64,000 nucleotides of DNA from Alphaproteobacteria bacterium. Its GTDB lineage: Bacteria; Pseudomonadota; Alphaproteobacteria; Micavibrionales; Micavibrionaceae. This document shows positions 10,683-20,565 of this stretch, in pieces. The position numbers and the translations under genes were made by a program. The stretch is from positions 51,738 through 115,737 of the forward strand of contig NVUR01000003.1 of assembly GCA_002401965.1 (NCBI GenBank), in the 5' to 3' direction. The notes beneath the pieces are model-generated. The model did not search any database. It was given only the letters and a program-made list of their open reading frames with translations, and had not been told where the DNA came from. The stretch's first letter is position 1; every line of letters begins with the position of its first letter.

Positions 10683-10845
10683 GTGTTATTTTTTCTAAAA
10701 TAGTATTTCATCATCTGTATTATCGTTTGATTGTGATTGATCTGCTATTTTCTTTTGTGGTGCTTCTAATAATTTCTTTTTTTCTTTTGCTATAAGGAAT
10801 GGTGTGTATTCTTCAGCATTTTTCATCATTCCTAGAATATCAATG

Positions 10846-10853
10846 ACTTTATC
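10846..10853. repeat. target site duplication, left copy (ACTTTATC)
   Basis: Identical 8-mer ACTTTATC directly flanks both ends of the element. Confidence 0.9.
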
Positions 10854-10947
10854 GTAAGCGTCTGGTGTCGGGCGCCTTATGGGTATGAACTGAATTTGTT
10901 ATGCTTTTCTCCGATGTTGAGATTATTGAGATGAAAGGCGTAGTGCT

Positions 10948-11118
10948 ATGGAATTTATTGGTATTGAGACGGATGAGGATGTGCGTCGGGGTGCGCTTGA
11001 GCAATCTTTGGGGGCGTGCAGCATTTCTGTAACGCTTCAAAACGGCAACAGAATAGAAATTACAGGTGATGTATCCGGCGCGGCGGTTGGTGAAATTGTA
11101 CGGGCGGCGGCGGCATGA
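10948..11118 (+). CDS. short IS66 TnpA-like ORF (56 aa)
   Basis: MEFIGIETDEDVRRGALEQSLGACSISVTLQNGNRIEITGDVSGAAVGEIVRAAAA*; ATGA overlap with tnpB. Not in the supplied ORF track; translated by hand. Confidence 0.65.
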   Translation: MEFIGIETDEDVRRGALEQSLGACSISVTLQNGNRIEITGDVSGAAVGEIVRAAAA

Positions 11119-11465
11119 TTTCTGTACCTTCAAACACAAAAATTTGGCTGGCCGCTGGCGTGACCGATATGCGCAAAGGCTTTAATGGGCTGTCTGCCCT
11201 GACGCAGGAGATATTGGATAAAGATCCGTATAGCGGTCATATTTTTGTCTTTCGCGGCCGCCAAGGGGATTTACTGAAGATGATCTGGTGGGATGGAAAT
11301 GGCGCATGTTTGTTTACGAAGCGGCTTGAGCTGGGGAAATTTGTATGGCCTTTGTCGAAGGAACGCTGCACCATTCATTTGCGTCAGGCTCAATTATCGA
11401 TGCTGCTTGAGGGCATAGATTGGCGGGTTTTGAAGGACACGATGCGTCCGCTAAAAGCCGCATAA
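11115..11465 (+). CDS. tnpB: IS66 family accessory protein TnpB (Orf2)
   Basis: MISVPSNTKIWLAAGVTDMRKGFNGLSALTQ...GDLLKMIWWDGNGACLFTKRLELGKFVWP is diagnostic of IS66 TnpB. Confidence 0.96.
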   Translation: MISVPSNTKIWLAAGVTDMRKGFNGLSALTQEILDKDPYSGHIFVFRGRQGDLLKMIWWDGNGACLFTKRLELGKFVWPLSKERCTIHLRQAQLSMLLEGIDWRVLKDTMRPLKAA

Positions 11466-11527
11466 AATATGGTATTTTAACAGAATTTCACTGCCTTTCA
11501 AAATAAGCTTATGCTATACTCACAGCC

Positions 11528-13042
11528 ATGTTAAACAAACCTACGCCTCTCCCTTCCGAGCTATCAAGTGCGCATGATTTAATCACGGCGCAAGGGCATG
11601 AAATTCATAATCAAAGCATCCTGATAGAGAAGTTGAAAGCGCAGCTTTCCGGTATGCAGCGCCACCGTTTCGGGCAATCTTCGGAGAAGCTGAATCAGAT
11701 TGAAATGAGCCTTGAAAATACGGAGATTGAAGCGCAAAGCGCATCATCAGAACCAAACGTGAAGCCGGCAGAAGACACCAAAGACAAACCTAAACGCAAA
11801 GCTCTGCCTGAACATCTTGAGCGCATTGATGATGTTGTTCCAATCGCCGTTTCCTGTTGCCGTGAGTGCGGTGGGCACCTTCGTCCCTTATCCGAAAGCA
11901 TCACAGAAGAGCTGGATTATGTGCCGTCTCGTTTTGTGGTTAAGCGCATCGTGCGCCCGAAACTATCCTGCCGCACTTGCGAAACCATCCATCAAGCGCC
12001 GATGCCGCCCCGCCCGATTGAGCGCGGTAGGCCGAGCGCAGGATTGATCGCCCATGTTCTTATTTCTAAATATTGCGATCATCTGCCGCTCTATCGCCAA
12101 TCACAGATTTATGCGCGCGAGGAGATTGATCTATCCCGCTCCACTTTGGCCGGATGGGTAGCGCAAAGTGCGCAATTATTAGAGCCACTCGCGGACGCCA
12201 TCGGCAAACATGTGATGGAGGGAAGCGCTATCTTTGCGGACGATACAACCATCCCTTGCCAAGCGCCGGGTAAGGGCAAAACCAAGACGGCGCGGATATG
12301 GATCTATGTCAGGGATGAGCGCGGATTTGGCGGCCAGAGCGCCCCCGCGGCCTATTACAAATATTCCCCCACCCGTGATAGCGCCCAACCATCGCGGCAT
12401 CTGGCGGGTTTTAACGGCTTTATGCATGCGGATGGCTATGCCGGATATAACGCGGCAATTGCTGATAATGACATCACGCTTGTTGCCTGTATGGCGCATG
12501 TGCGGCGTAAGTTTTTTGATATTTATAAGGCGAGCAAATCGCCATTGGCGCAAGAGGCAATCGCACGCATAACAGCGCTTTACGAGATCGAAAAAGAAAT
12601 CAAAGGACGCCCGCCCGATGCAAGGGCAGCCGAAAGACAAGAACGCGCAAAACCCTTGTTGGAAGAGTTTGAGACATGGTTAACGCAGGTGCTTCAAACG
12701 GTTTCCGGAAAAACACCCTTTGCGAGCGCGGTGCGTTATGCTTTGCGGCGGATGGAAGGTTTGCAGGTTTATCTGGCGGATGGCCGCCTCGAAATCGACA
12801 ACAACACCGCAGAACGCGCCATGCGGCCAATAGCGCTTGGTCGGAAAAATTACATGTTCGTAGGCTCAGATGCAGGCGGAAAATCCGCGGCTATCCTCTA
12901 TACCTTGATCGAAACCGCAAAGCTCAATGGTGTAAACCCACAAGAATGGCTCACCAATGTCCTAAACCGCATCCCAGAGCACAAAATTAACCGCGTAGCT
13001 GAGCTCGCACCATGGAACCACAATCCGCCGACAAAGGCATAA
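11528..13042 (+). CDS. tnpC: IS66 family transposase (TnpC)
   Basis: 504 aa; [11 protein letters not shown], zinc-finger-like CCRECGG...[70 protein letters not shown]. Confidence 0.97.
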   Translation: MLNKPTPLPSELSSAHDLITAQGHEIHNQSILIEKLKAQLSGMQRHRFGQSSEKLNQIEMSLENTEIEAQSASSEPNVKPAEDTKDKPKRKALPEHLERIDDVVPIAVSCCRECGGHLRPLSESITEELDYVPSRFVVKRIVRPKLSCRTCETIHQAPMPPRPIERGRPSAGLIAHVLISKYCDHLPLYRQSQIYAREEIDLSRSTLAGWVAQSAQLLEPLADAIGKHVMEGSAIFADDTTIPCQAPGKGKTKTARIWIYVRDERGFGGQSAPAAYYKYSPTRDSAQPSRHLAGFNGFMHADGYAGYNAAIADNDITLVACMAHVRRKFFDIYKASKSPLAQEAIARITALYEIEKEIKGRPPDARAAERQERAKPLLEEFETWLTQVLQTVSGKTPFASAVRYALRRMEGLQVYLADGRLEIDNNTAERAMRPIALGRKNYMFVGSDAGGKSAAILYTLIETAKLNGVNPQEWLTNVLNRIPEHKINRVAELAPWNHNPPTKA

Positions 13043-13082
13043 ATCTATGCCATCCGCAAGGCGACCAACACCGGACGTTTAC

Positions 13083-13090
13083 ACTTTATC
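13083..13090. repeat. target site duplication, right copy (ACTTTATC)
   Basis: Second copy of the ACTTTATC 8-mer at the right IS boundary. Confidence 0.9.
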
Positions 13091-13767
13091 TGCACATGAG
13101 GTCGCATCTTTTTTCAAGGATATGTACAAAGACCCTAGCATTTCTGCTGGTGTTTTGTCTTTATCTACTGATGCCGCAAAATTATTTAATTTATTGAAAA
13201 GGTCATTCCTTTTTAAGTCAGTTAAATCGAGCTTATTGAGATCTTTACGAATTATATCAAGATGATGATGTATTTTTGTGCGTATGGCAGGGGTTAATAC
13301 GTAGGAGGGATTTAGGTGTGATTTTTGTTTTTTAGCTAGTTTTAGTTTTGATTCCATTACTTTTAGTTCAATTGCTCTTTTTGCAAAGCTGTTATTGTAG
13401 AGCATTTCATTATCATCAATACCAAGAGAGATGCCATTAATGTTACAGAATGCGATTATGCGGCTAATATAGATATCATCATCAGAGGTTTTGTTTCCAT
13501 ATTCGTTTACTACCAAGGCGTTTTATTTTACCCATGGTTCAAATAAAGCTAGGGCATCTTCTGGATCATCTGGCAATGATAATAAAAACTCTTGTTCGGA
13601 TAGCAGTTGTTCAGATTCTGACATATTAATTTCCTGTGATTTTAAGATTGCGAGCATTTTAGCAGTTTACTATTGAGAACAGAAGGGAAGCATTACCGTT
13701 TCCAATTGGCAATGTGGATAAAAGGTTATCCGTTTATTTTCTTGATGTTTTGCTATATATATTTTTC

Positions 13768-15828
13768 ATGAAAGCCATGATCCCAAATAATGACAGGCCA
13801 TTGATGGGCGAGGCGGAGTTTGATCGCTCTAACCCGTTTCGCATTGAGTCTGATTTTACACCAGCAGGGGATCAGCCTTTGGCGATTAAAACGCTGACCG
13901 AGGGCTTGCGCGATGGGCTGACGGATCAGGTTTTGCTTGGCGTGACGGGGTCGGGTAAGACGTTCACTATGGCGCATATTATTCAGGAGCTGCAACGTCC
14001 TGCGCTTATCCTTGCGCCGAATAAAACCCTCGCCGCTCAGCTTTATGGGGAGTTCAAAACATTTTTCCCCGATAATGCGGTGGAGTATTTCGTATCCTAT
14101 TATGATTACTATCAGCCCGAGGCCTATGTCGCACGCAGTGATACCTTCATTGAAAAAGACTCCAGCATTAATGAACAGATAGACCGTATGCGCCACGCCG
14201 CCACCCGCTCATTGTTTGAGCGAAAGGATTGTATCATCGTCGCGTCGGTGTCGTGCATTTACGGTATCGGCAGTAAAGAAGATTATATGGCGATGGCGTT
14301 TCCATTGACCACAGGCCAGACCATAGAGCGCGAAACTTTGATCACGAAAATGGTTGAACTGCAATATACCCGCAATGATATCGCGTTTGAGCGTGGCACG
14401 TTTCGCGTACGCGGAGATACGGTTGAAATCTTTCCTGCCCATTTTGAGGATCGCGCATGGCGGTTCTCTTTGTTTGGGGATGAGCTGGAGCAAATCACCG
14501 AGTTTGATCCATTAACGGGTGAAAAATTTGAGGAGCTGGAGGGTGTACGTATTTTCGCGAACTCGCATTACATCACCCCTGGGCCAACGATCCAGCAAGC
14601 CATCGCCCAAATCAAAATCGATCTCGCCAGTCGTTTGGAATATTATGAGGTCGAGGGCAAGCTGCTGGAAGCGCAGAGGTTAGAGCAACGCACGAAGTTT
14701 GATCTCGAAATGTTGGCTGCGACTAATAGCTGTAAGGGGATCGAGAATTACTCGCGTTATTTAACGGGCCGTCCGGCGGGGGCTGCGCCACCAACATTGA
14801 TTGAGTATTTACCTGATGACGCGCTGATGTTTTTGGATGAAAGCCACGTGATGGTGCCGCAATTGCGCGGGATGTATAATGGTGACCGCGCGCGGAAAAC
14901 GACATTGGTGGAGCATGGTTTTCGCCTGCCTGCTGCGATAGATAACAGGCCGTTACAGTTCGAGGAATGGAACGCCCTGCGCAAGCAAACGGTGTACGTC
15001 TCTGCCACCCCGAATGCGTGGGAGCTGGAGCAATCGGGCGGTATCTCGGCAGAGCAAGTCGTACGCCCCACAGGCCTAATCGATCCGCCTGTTGAAATTC
15101 GCCCCACGGAAAATCAGGTTGATGATTTGATGCACGAATGCCATGAAATTGTGAAGCAGGGCGGGCGTATTCTGGTGACGACCCTGACCAAGAAAATGGC
15201 GGAGGCTTTAACCGAATATCTGGATGAGCATAATATAAAGGTGCGTTATCTGCACTCCGATGTTGATACATTGGATCGCATTGAAATCCTGCAAGAGCTG
15301 CGCGAGGGGGTGTTTGACGTGCTGGTCGGCATTAATTTGCTGCGTGAGGGGTTGGATATTCCTGAATGTATGCGCGTGTGTATTCTGGATGCGGATAAGG
15401 AGGGGTTCTTGCGCTCGCGTACCTCGCTGGTGCAGACCATCGGGCGTTGTGCGCGTAATATTGACGGCCGAGCAATCCTCTATGCCGATAAAATCACCGA
15501 CAGCATGCAATATGCGATTGACGAAACGCAGCGCCGCCGCGAAAAACAAATTGCCCATAACGAAGCCAATGGCATCACTCCGAAAAGCGTGAAGAAGGCG
15601 TTGTCTAATGCGTTCGATCATATGTATGGGCAAAAGAAGGTCGCAAAAGTGCATAGCCTGAATGATGATGCTTTAAGTGACTTCCTGCACAATCCCGCCA
15701 AAATGCGTAAGCATATTGATGGCTTGAAAAAACGTATGCTAAACGCGGCAGGGGATTTGGAATTTGAGGAAGCTGCGAGATTAAGGGATGAAATCAAGGT
15801 GCTTGAAGATCGGGCGTTGGGAGTATGA
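13768..15828 (+). CDS. uvrB: excinuclease ABC subunit UvrB
   Basis: [70 protein letters not shown]-terminal UVR motif. Start at the ATG 13768 rather than 13714. Confidence 0.97.
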   Translation: MKAMIPNNDRPLMGEAEFDRSNPFRIESDFTPAGDQPLAIKTLTEGLRDGLTDQVLLGVTGSGKTFTMAHIIQELQRPALILAPNKTLAAQLYGEFKTFFPDNAVEYFVSYYDYYQPEAYVARSDTFIEKDSSINEQIDRMRHAATRSLFERKDCIIVASVSCIYGIGSKEDYMAMAFPLTTGQTIERETLITKMVELQYTRNDIAFERGTFRVRGDTVEIFPAHFEDRAWRFSLFGDELEQITEFDPLTGEKFEELEGVRIFANSHYITPGPTIQQAIAQIKIDLASRLEYYEVEGKLLEAQRLEQRTKFDLEMLAATNSCKGIENYSRYLTGRPAGAAPPTLIEYLPDDALMFLDESHVMVPQLRGMYNGDRARKTTLVEHGFRLPAAIDNRPLQFEEWNALRKQTVYVSATPNAWELEQSGGISAEQVVRPTGLIDPPVEIRPTENQVDDLMHECHEIVKQGGRILVTTLTKKMAEALTEYLDEHNIKVRYLHSDVDTLDRIEILQELREGVFDVLVGINLLREGLDIPECMRVCILDADKEGFLRSRTSLVQTIGRCARNIDGRAILYADKITDSMQYAIDETQRRREKQIAHNEANGITPKSVKKALSNAFDHMYGQKKVAKVHSLNDDALSDFLHNPAKMRKHIDGLKKRMLNAAGDLEFEEAARLRDEIKVLEDRALGV

Positions 15829-16301
15829 ATACTAAGGAAAGTTGTCACAGTTTGGTTTTTATAAAGCTTATTTTTTCCGCGGCATTAGCTTGTTTTTTAT
15901 TCGGTGCAATTATGCCAATAATTTTTGATCTTATTCTTGAGCAAACTATATCGTATTCATCAGTGAAATTTATGTTTAATCAGGGAGTATTTCTTTCTGT
16001 TTTTGGGTTGCTATTTTCTTTTCCTACACTGTTTGTTTTTGTATGGCCAGTGAGCTGTTTTCTTATTAGGCACAAACTCTCTAATTTTTTCGTTTGGCTT
16101 TTATTATATGTGTTGGCGGCTACTCTGACTCCTTTCCTTTATGCATATGTGCCTATTAAAATGAGTCTTAGCTCTACAATTACATTTATAAAGATTTTTG
16201 GTGCATGTGGCTTTTTTACAGTAATTATCATGTGGCTTATGATCTGGGGAAGACCCCGTGTGTCTGATTTTATAAGGCTGCATCGTGAGTTGGGTGATTA
16301 A
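15825..16301 (+). CDS. hypothetical integral membrane protein
   Basis: 158 aa, four hydrophobic segments; ATG overlaps the uvrB stop (ATGA). Confidence 0.65.
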   Translation: MNTKESCHSLVFIKLIFSAALACFLFGAIMPIIFDLILEQTISYSSVKFMFNQGVFLSVFGLLFSFPTLFVFVWPVSCFLIRHKLSNFFVWLLLYVLAATLTPFLYAYVPIKMSLSSTITFIKIFGACGFFTVIIMWLMIWGRPRVSDFIRLHRELGD

Positions 16302-16558
16302 ATACCTTTTTGATCGCTGAATAAACTCCTGTTTTTTTTATTCTTCAAGTCAATTTCAATCATTTTTCTGGTTACTTCGCCTTCGGTGTGGACGCATTTG
16401 AAATTTCTTTCGATTTATGCACAGGGTAATCTTTTGTTTTGAAACAGTTTTTTGCAATACATGTGCAAGTTTAGCATGTTGCACATATTGCCTATTCTTC
16501 GTCTGATCGGGTAAAATAGAATTTGTTATTTTAAACATCATAAAAGAAGGAGAGTTCA

Positions 16559-16867
16559 ATGAGGAAAAATGGTTTTTTCAGGCGGAATATAGGGGAGGCG
16601 CAAAGGATGAAAGAGGCGCGTGAAAGGGGTGATCCCGTATTGGGCGTAATCACGCGTGATGATGCTTTCGCGGTTTTAAATGATATCGAGACAGAGCTGT
16701 GCGCTCTTCAGGATATCACGGATATGCTGGATCATTTACCGTGTGAATATACGCCGCCAACATATTTGGGGTGCTGTATTACCGCGCATGTACGGGCGAT
16801 GCGCACGCGTTTTGATGCTGCGTGGGCGGTTATTATAAAGGGTGAGGCTCTCTCCTCGCGATCATAA
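16559..16867 (+). CDS. hypothetical protein
   Basis: 102 aa, purine-rich RBS-like aaggagag just upstream; no family recognised. Confidence 0.55.
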   Translation: MRKNGFFRRNIGEAQRMKEARERGDPVLGVITRDDAFAVLNDIETELCALQDITDMLDHLPCEYTPPTYLGCCITAHVRAMRTRFDAAWAVIIKGEALSSRS

Positions 16868-17035
16868 CGTCCAAACTATAAATAAAAAACGCCAGTGTGG
16901 GTGCGTTTTACCGTCTCTTTTCTTTTTGTTGGACACTCCCACCAAGCATCACCTCCGCAAAAAATAATAAAACTATAGGAACGCATTATCATAGAATGTA
17001 TGGTAAGTTGCGATAACTTTGAAAGCAGGGGTAAG

Positions 17036-17398
17036 ATGTCAGAAGCATTTTTGAAAGCATTAAAGTGGTACATATTGGTTGGCTGTGCGATTATCGGGAC
17101 GTCGGCGTTTATTATCTCTGACAATACCGGATCAACCAAGCCTATGATTATTGGTGTCTTGGGGTATGGTGTGGTCTATATCATGTCGTATTTCTGGAAA
17201 GAGTTTCGTCAAAAATTATTGCTCTATAGTATTATTGTTTTTCTTGCCTTGTCTTTTCTATCGCCTAAAATTCCAATTTGGATGTATATATTTTTTAACT
17301 ATAACCCCGCTTCTTTTGATCCGTATTTTACTTGGGCGGCGACTGTTGGTGTTTTGGGAATCCCGATTATGACGTTCATTTTCAAAAAGTATGATTAA
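17036..17398 (+). CDS. hypothetical membrane protein
   Basis: Four hydrophobic segments; ATG at 17036 with upstream ggggtaag preferred over 17000. Confidence 0.6.
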   Translation: MSEAFLKALKWYILVGCAIIGTSAFIISDNTGSTKPMIIGVLGYGVVYIMSYFWKEFRQKLLLYSIIVFLALSFLSPKIPIWMYIFFNYNPASFDPYFTWAATVGVLGIPIMTFIFKKYD

Positions 17399-17549
17399 GA
17401 AAATAGGCGGAATGTCATCAGTTTTGAATATTTCTGTACAGGGCTATATTATTGTAGGGGAATGATTTTTCTGGTTTATTCATGCGTTGCAGCACAATAA
17501 AATATTCTGAAACTCGCGTGTATACTGTGTTTTATGCTATAATGAGGGT

Positions 17550-18200
17550 ATGAGACATGAACAAGTTAAGACTTGGTTTCTCATTCCGTTTGATTATTGT
17601 AAAGGCCAGGAGTTCCTTAGTAAGTTAATTTTGTGTACCAGTTTATTGGCCTTATCGGGGTGTTTAACCACCGGAAAATCGAAACCATTGGCGCCATCGC
17701 CGCCATCGGTCACAAGTGCTTCATTATCTGAGCAACAATCAAATCTCGCTTATCAGCCACATTATTTTTCTGCGCCGTTACGCATGGCCTTATTAAAGGC
17801 TGAGCAATCACCGGTTATTCAAGAGCATCTTAACTCTGGCGTTGTGCCGCTTTCCTTGAAAGGTAAGCGGGGTACGTCTTCTTCGTTTAAGAAATGCGGA
17901 ATAAAGGACAGGTTTGATCGCAAAGCGGTGCTTGCCTATGAATGGGGGCGCAGCCGTATGGCTTTGGATGTTGATGGTGTTAATCTGAGTGGTGGAAGCG
18001 AGCGGTCTGTACGTTTGGAATATAAAATAAAATTCCAGCCTGAAAAAACCAGAAAGCAACGTTGTCGTTATTCTTCGTCGTGGCAGGGGCTTATTGGCTC
18101 GGGCTATAACGAATTTTTTATACGCAAAGAGGATACCGTTTGGGGAGAGTTGAAAGACATTAAAAAGCAGACCATGCATTATGTTGATAGCATGTTTTAG
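17550..18200 (+). CDS. hypothetical lipoprotein
   Basis: 216 aa; lipobox LALSGC followed by TTGKSKPLAPSPPS. Confidence 0.65.
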   Translation: MRHEQVKTWFLIPFDYCKGQEFLSKLILCTSLLALSGCLTTGKSKPLAPSPPSVTSASLSEQQSNLAYQPHYFSAPLRMALLKAEQSPVIQEHLNSGVVPLSLKGKRGTSSSFKKCGIKDRFDRKAVLAYEWGRSRMALDVDGVNLSGGSERSVRLEYKIKFQPEKTRKQRCRYSSSWQGLIGSGYNEFFIRKEDTVWGELKDIKKQTMHYVDSMF

Positions 18201-18337
18201 CGGGTATGTTTATCTTGTGCTTTGTGGTGTTTGAAAAATGTCGCGTGCTATTATCATGAAAATATTGTAGTATTCTTTCGTAGTTCCTTTGCGTATCTCC
18301 CTTATAAAATTATCAACTAGAGGCGTTTGTATATTCT

Positions 18338-18610
18338 ATGCAATGTAATATTTGTAGTGTTTTATTCGTGTTACCTGTTTTTTTAATTGTCGGATGCTCT
18401 ACGGATTATGCGGCGCGTGATGGTGAACGCTTGGTTGTGCAGGAGAAAACAGCAGGCATTGAAAATGAACCAATTACACGCTTATCTTTTTTGCCCGCGC
18501 AGAATGTGTATGATGAAATTGAGGTCGTTATTTATCAAGATAATCACGCTTTGGCACAGATTATGCCTGCTTCTGGGGGTGATGTTTCTGCGGCAGAAAC
18601 CCTTGATTAA
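18338..18610 (+). CDS. small hypothetical lipoprotein
   Basis: 90 aa; signal peptide FVLPVFLIVGC lipobox. Confidence 0.55.
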   Translation: MQCNICSVLFVLPVFLIVGCSTDYAARDGERLVVQEKTAGIENEPITRLSFLPAQNVYDEIEVVIYQDNHALAQIMPASGGDVSAAETLD

Positions 18611-18734
18611 ATAGTCTCTATATTAAAATATATTTAATATTTCAGATATCTATGTTGATTTTTTAATGTTGTTGACGTACGATCACCGAATGTTTCGCGC
18701 TCTGCGTTTCTTTTCTGTGTACGTATCTTAATTT

Positions 18735-19535
18735 TTGTTGGGAAATATCATGGGTAAGCCTTTTTTACGGATAATGGTTCTTTGCACACCTCTAATGCTG
18801 GTTGCATGTGGTGAGGGATGGGAGGCACAGCGTATTGATAATGTTGTACCTTATGGCGGGTCACGTACCGCAGGCAGTGGGGTTGCGTATGTTCGTGCAA
18901 AGATGATGCCGGAAAAAGAATTAAAGGTTGAGCCGATTATTGAAATTGTTGCTGACTCTGTTATTGAAACCAAGCCTGTCCTGCATGCGGAGGAAATATT
19001 TTCCGAGGCGCAGGTAAAGGGTGGATCTCCTGTCGTGCATGCGGTTGAGAAAAAGGCTTCTCCTGTTGCTACGGAAATTGAGGAACACTCATCTAAAGAT
19101 GTTATTGAGAAAGTAGCAGAAAAAATAACTGATGATGCTAATAGTGATATTCTTGCCGAGGTGGAGAAAGCAGAAAAAGTTGTTGAAAATGTGATCGTTG
19201 AGGCTGCTGGTTCTTCTTCTACTGATTTAAGCGCAGAAGAATATATTGAGCAAGCTCCGAAGAAACTAGAATCTGTAAAGGTGGAAGAGGTGTCTGTTGC
19301 TGCACGGGAAGTCGTTGAAGAGGAAAGCGCGGAAAATGTTACGCAGCATGTTGCCAATGTTGCACCATCCGTTAATTCTGGGACAGATATAGAAGAAGCC
19401 ATAGACGTTCAGGAAAATAAAGTTGTTCAGCCTGCGGCAGAAATTATTGCTCCTAAAAAGGATTTCTTTGAATTTAAATCAAAAGGACAATATGATCTTG
19501 AAGATATATATTCCGATCCATTTGTTGATGATTAA
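18735..19535 (+). CDS. hypothetical Glu/Val-rich lipoprotein
   Basis: 266 aa; lipobox LMLVAC; long acidic low-complexity body. Confidence 0.65.
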   Translation: MLGNIMGKPFLRIMVLCTPLMLVACGEGWEAQRIDNVVPYGGSRTAGSGVAYVRAKMMPEKELKVEPIIEIVADSVIETKPVLHAEEIFSEAQVKGGSPVVHAVEKKASPVATEIEEHSSKDVIEKVAEKITDDANSDILAEVEKAEKVVENVIVEAAGSSSTDLSAEEYIEQAPKKLESVKVEEVSVAAREVVEEESAENVTQHVANVAPSVNSGTDIEEAIDVQENKVVQPAAEIIAPKKDFFEFKSKGQYDLEDIYSDPFVDD

Positions 19536-19566
19536 TGAATTAAAACAATAAGGTAATGTTTTAAAG

Positions 19567-19592
19567 CGGTGCATATATCATGCGCCGTTTTT
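19567..19592 (+). terminator. intrinsic terminator after the 18735..19535 lipoprotein gene
   Basis: CGGTGCAT-atatc-ATGCGCCG hairpin (one T-G wobble) followed by TTTTT. Confidence 0.7.
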
Positions 19593-19803
19593 GTTTGTTC
19601 TTACGAATTAATCATGGATAAAGATAAAAATTTAGATAATTTCAAAACGATAATTCTGGACAGATCACCTCTCGTGAAGTTACCATAATAAGGTAAGTGT
19701 TGTTTAATATGCATTGGAGAATTTATTTTCTTTGTGCTTAATAATTAAAAAAATAACGCACTTTAAATTGTATTTTACAACATTTCAGGAAAGGTTTTGG
19801 GTT

Positions 19804-20451
19804 ATGTCTATAGAGGTAGAAACAGTAGTGGCTGTATCAGTAATGATGGCCGTCTTCTCGGCAGTTGCGGCGGTCGGGACAAGTATCGTCCTTGGCGCGG
19901 GGTTTGAGCGTTTACGCTCCGGCTTTGAGGTCATAAGCAAGCAAACAGGGTTCTTCAGTGATGCAATACATAAGCTGGAGCATAAAATGGAAGTGGTTGA
20001 CGACCAGACTGGCAAATTTTCTCGCTCGATTGAGGTGATGGAGGCCAAGGTTACTAGTGTTGGTGAGCAGGCCAATGCGTTTACCGGTTCGATACAGAGT
20101 CTTGAGAGAAAAGTCGAAGTTGTTGATAAACAGGCTGGTTACTTTGGTGATGCTATTCATCGCCTTGAGGATAAGGTCGGTAAAGTCAGCGCGCATGAAG
20201 ATGTGTTGAACGAGAAAATAGAACAGCATGCAGATGCGGATGTTTTAAGTGTCGGTAAGACAGAGGCTCTTGTTTCTCATGCTGAGGCGTTGTTAACGCA
20301 AATGGGCGCGATTGCTGATAAAATGTCGGAAACACCTGTAACTCTTTCTCAGAACATATCTGATGAAGGTCAGAGTATGGCCTCTGTACATGGATTTGCA
20401 CATTATACGCATGCTCCAGCAACAGATGCCGTAGGCGTGAGTTATAACTAG
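19804..20451 (+). CDS. membrane-anchored coiled-coil protein with 21-aa tandem repeats
   Basis: N-terminal TM (VVAVSVMMAVFSAVAAVGTSIVL) followed by four contiguous 21-residue repeats; ATG at 19804 preferred over 19714. Confidence 0.75.
   Translation: MSIEVETVVAVSVMMAVFSAVAAVGTSIVLGAGFERLRSGFEVISKQTGFFSDAIHKLEHKMEVVDDQTGKFSRSIEVMEAKVTSVGEQANAFTGSIQSLERKVEVVDKQAGYFGDAIHRLEDKVGKVSAHEDVLNEKIEQHADADVLSVGKTEALVSHAEALLTQMGAIADKMSETPVTLSQNISDEGQSMASVHGFAHYTHAPATDAVGVSYN
19942..20193 (+). repeat. four tandem 63-nt (21-aa) coding repeats
   Basis: QTGFFSDAIHKLEHKMEVVDD / QTGKFSRSIEVMEAKVTSVGE / QANAFTGSIQSLERKVEVVDK / QAGYFGDAIHRLEDKVGKVSA. Confidence 0.85.
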
Positions 20452-20476
20452 CCGTGATTGATATAAATTAGGAAGG

Positions 20477-20504
20477 AAGGTCGGATCAGTATCCGGCCTT
20501 TTCT
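20477..20504 (+). terminator. intrinsic terminator after the coiled-coil gene
   Basis: AAGGTCGGAT-CAGT-ATCCGGCCTT stem (one wobble) followed by a T-rich tail. Confidence 0.8.
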
Positions 20505-20565
20505 GTTTTCTAAACAATAGGTAAAATAAGAAGTGGCAAGCGCAGGGAAAGACAGATAAACTGAA

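Larger units (their letters stand above)
10854..13082 (+). mobile_element. complete IS66-family insertion sequence (2229 bp)
   Basis: Termini GTAAGCGTCTGGTGTCGGGCGCCTT / GTAAACGTCCGGTGTTGGTCGCCTT match at 21 of 25 positions; 8-bp TSD; contains tnpA-like, tnpB and tnpC ORFs. Confidence 0.95.
10695..13624 (-). pseudogene. hypothetical gene interrupted by an IS66-family element, with an additional in-frame nonsense codon
   Basis: Removing 10854-13082 plus one copy of the 8-bp duplication joins 13624..13083 to 10845..10695 in one frame (693 nt). The junction reads ...DATSCADKVIDILGMMKNAEEY...DDEILF*. TAA at 13523-13525 interrupts the frame after MSESEQ...LFEPWVK. Confidence 0.8.

Noticed and set aside
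12179-12640. 153-aa minus-strand ORF
   Set aside because: Antisense to the IS66 transposase, which has clear family motifs.
14723-15271. 182-aa minus-strand ORF
   Set aside because: Fully antisense to conserved uvrB; Pro/Arg/His-rich composition typical of shadow ORFs.
16886-16909. AAAACGC...GCGTTTT inverted repeat as a terminator
   Set aside because: Short stem with a 10-nt loop and weak T tail; too marginal to call as a feature.
18851-19402. 183-aa Ser/Thr-rich minus-strand ORF
   Set aside because: Antisense to the Glu/Val-rich lipoprotein; composition is the mirror of GAA/GTT-type codons.
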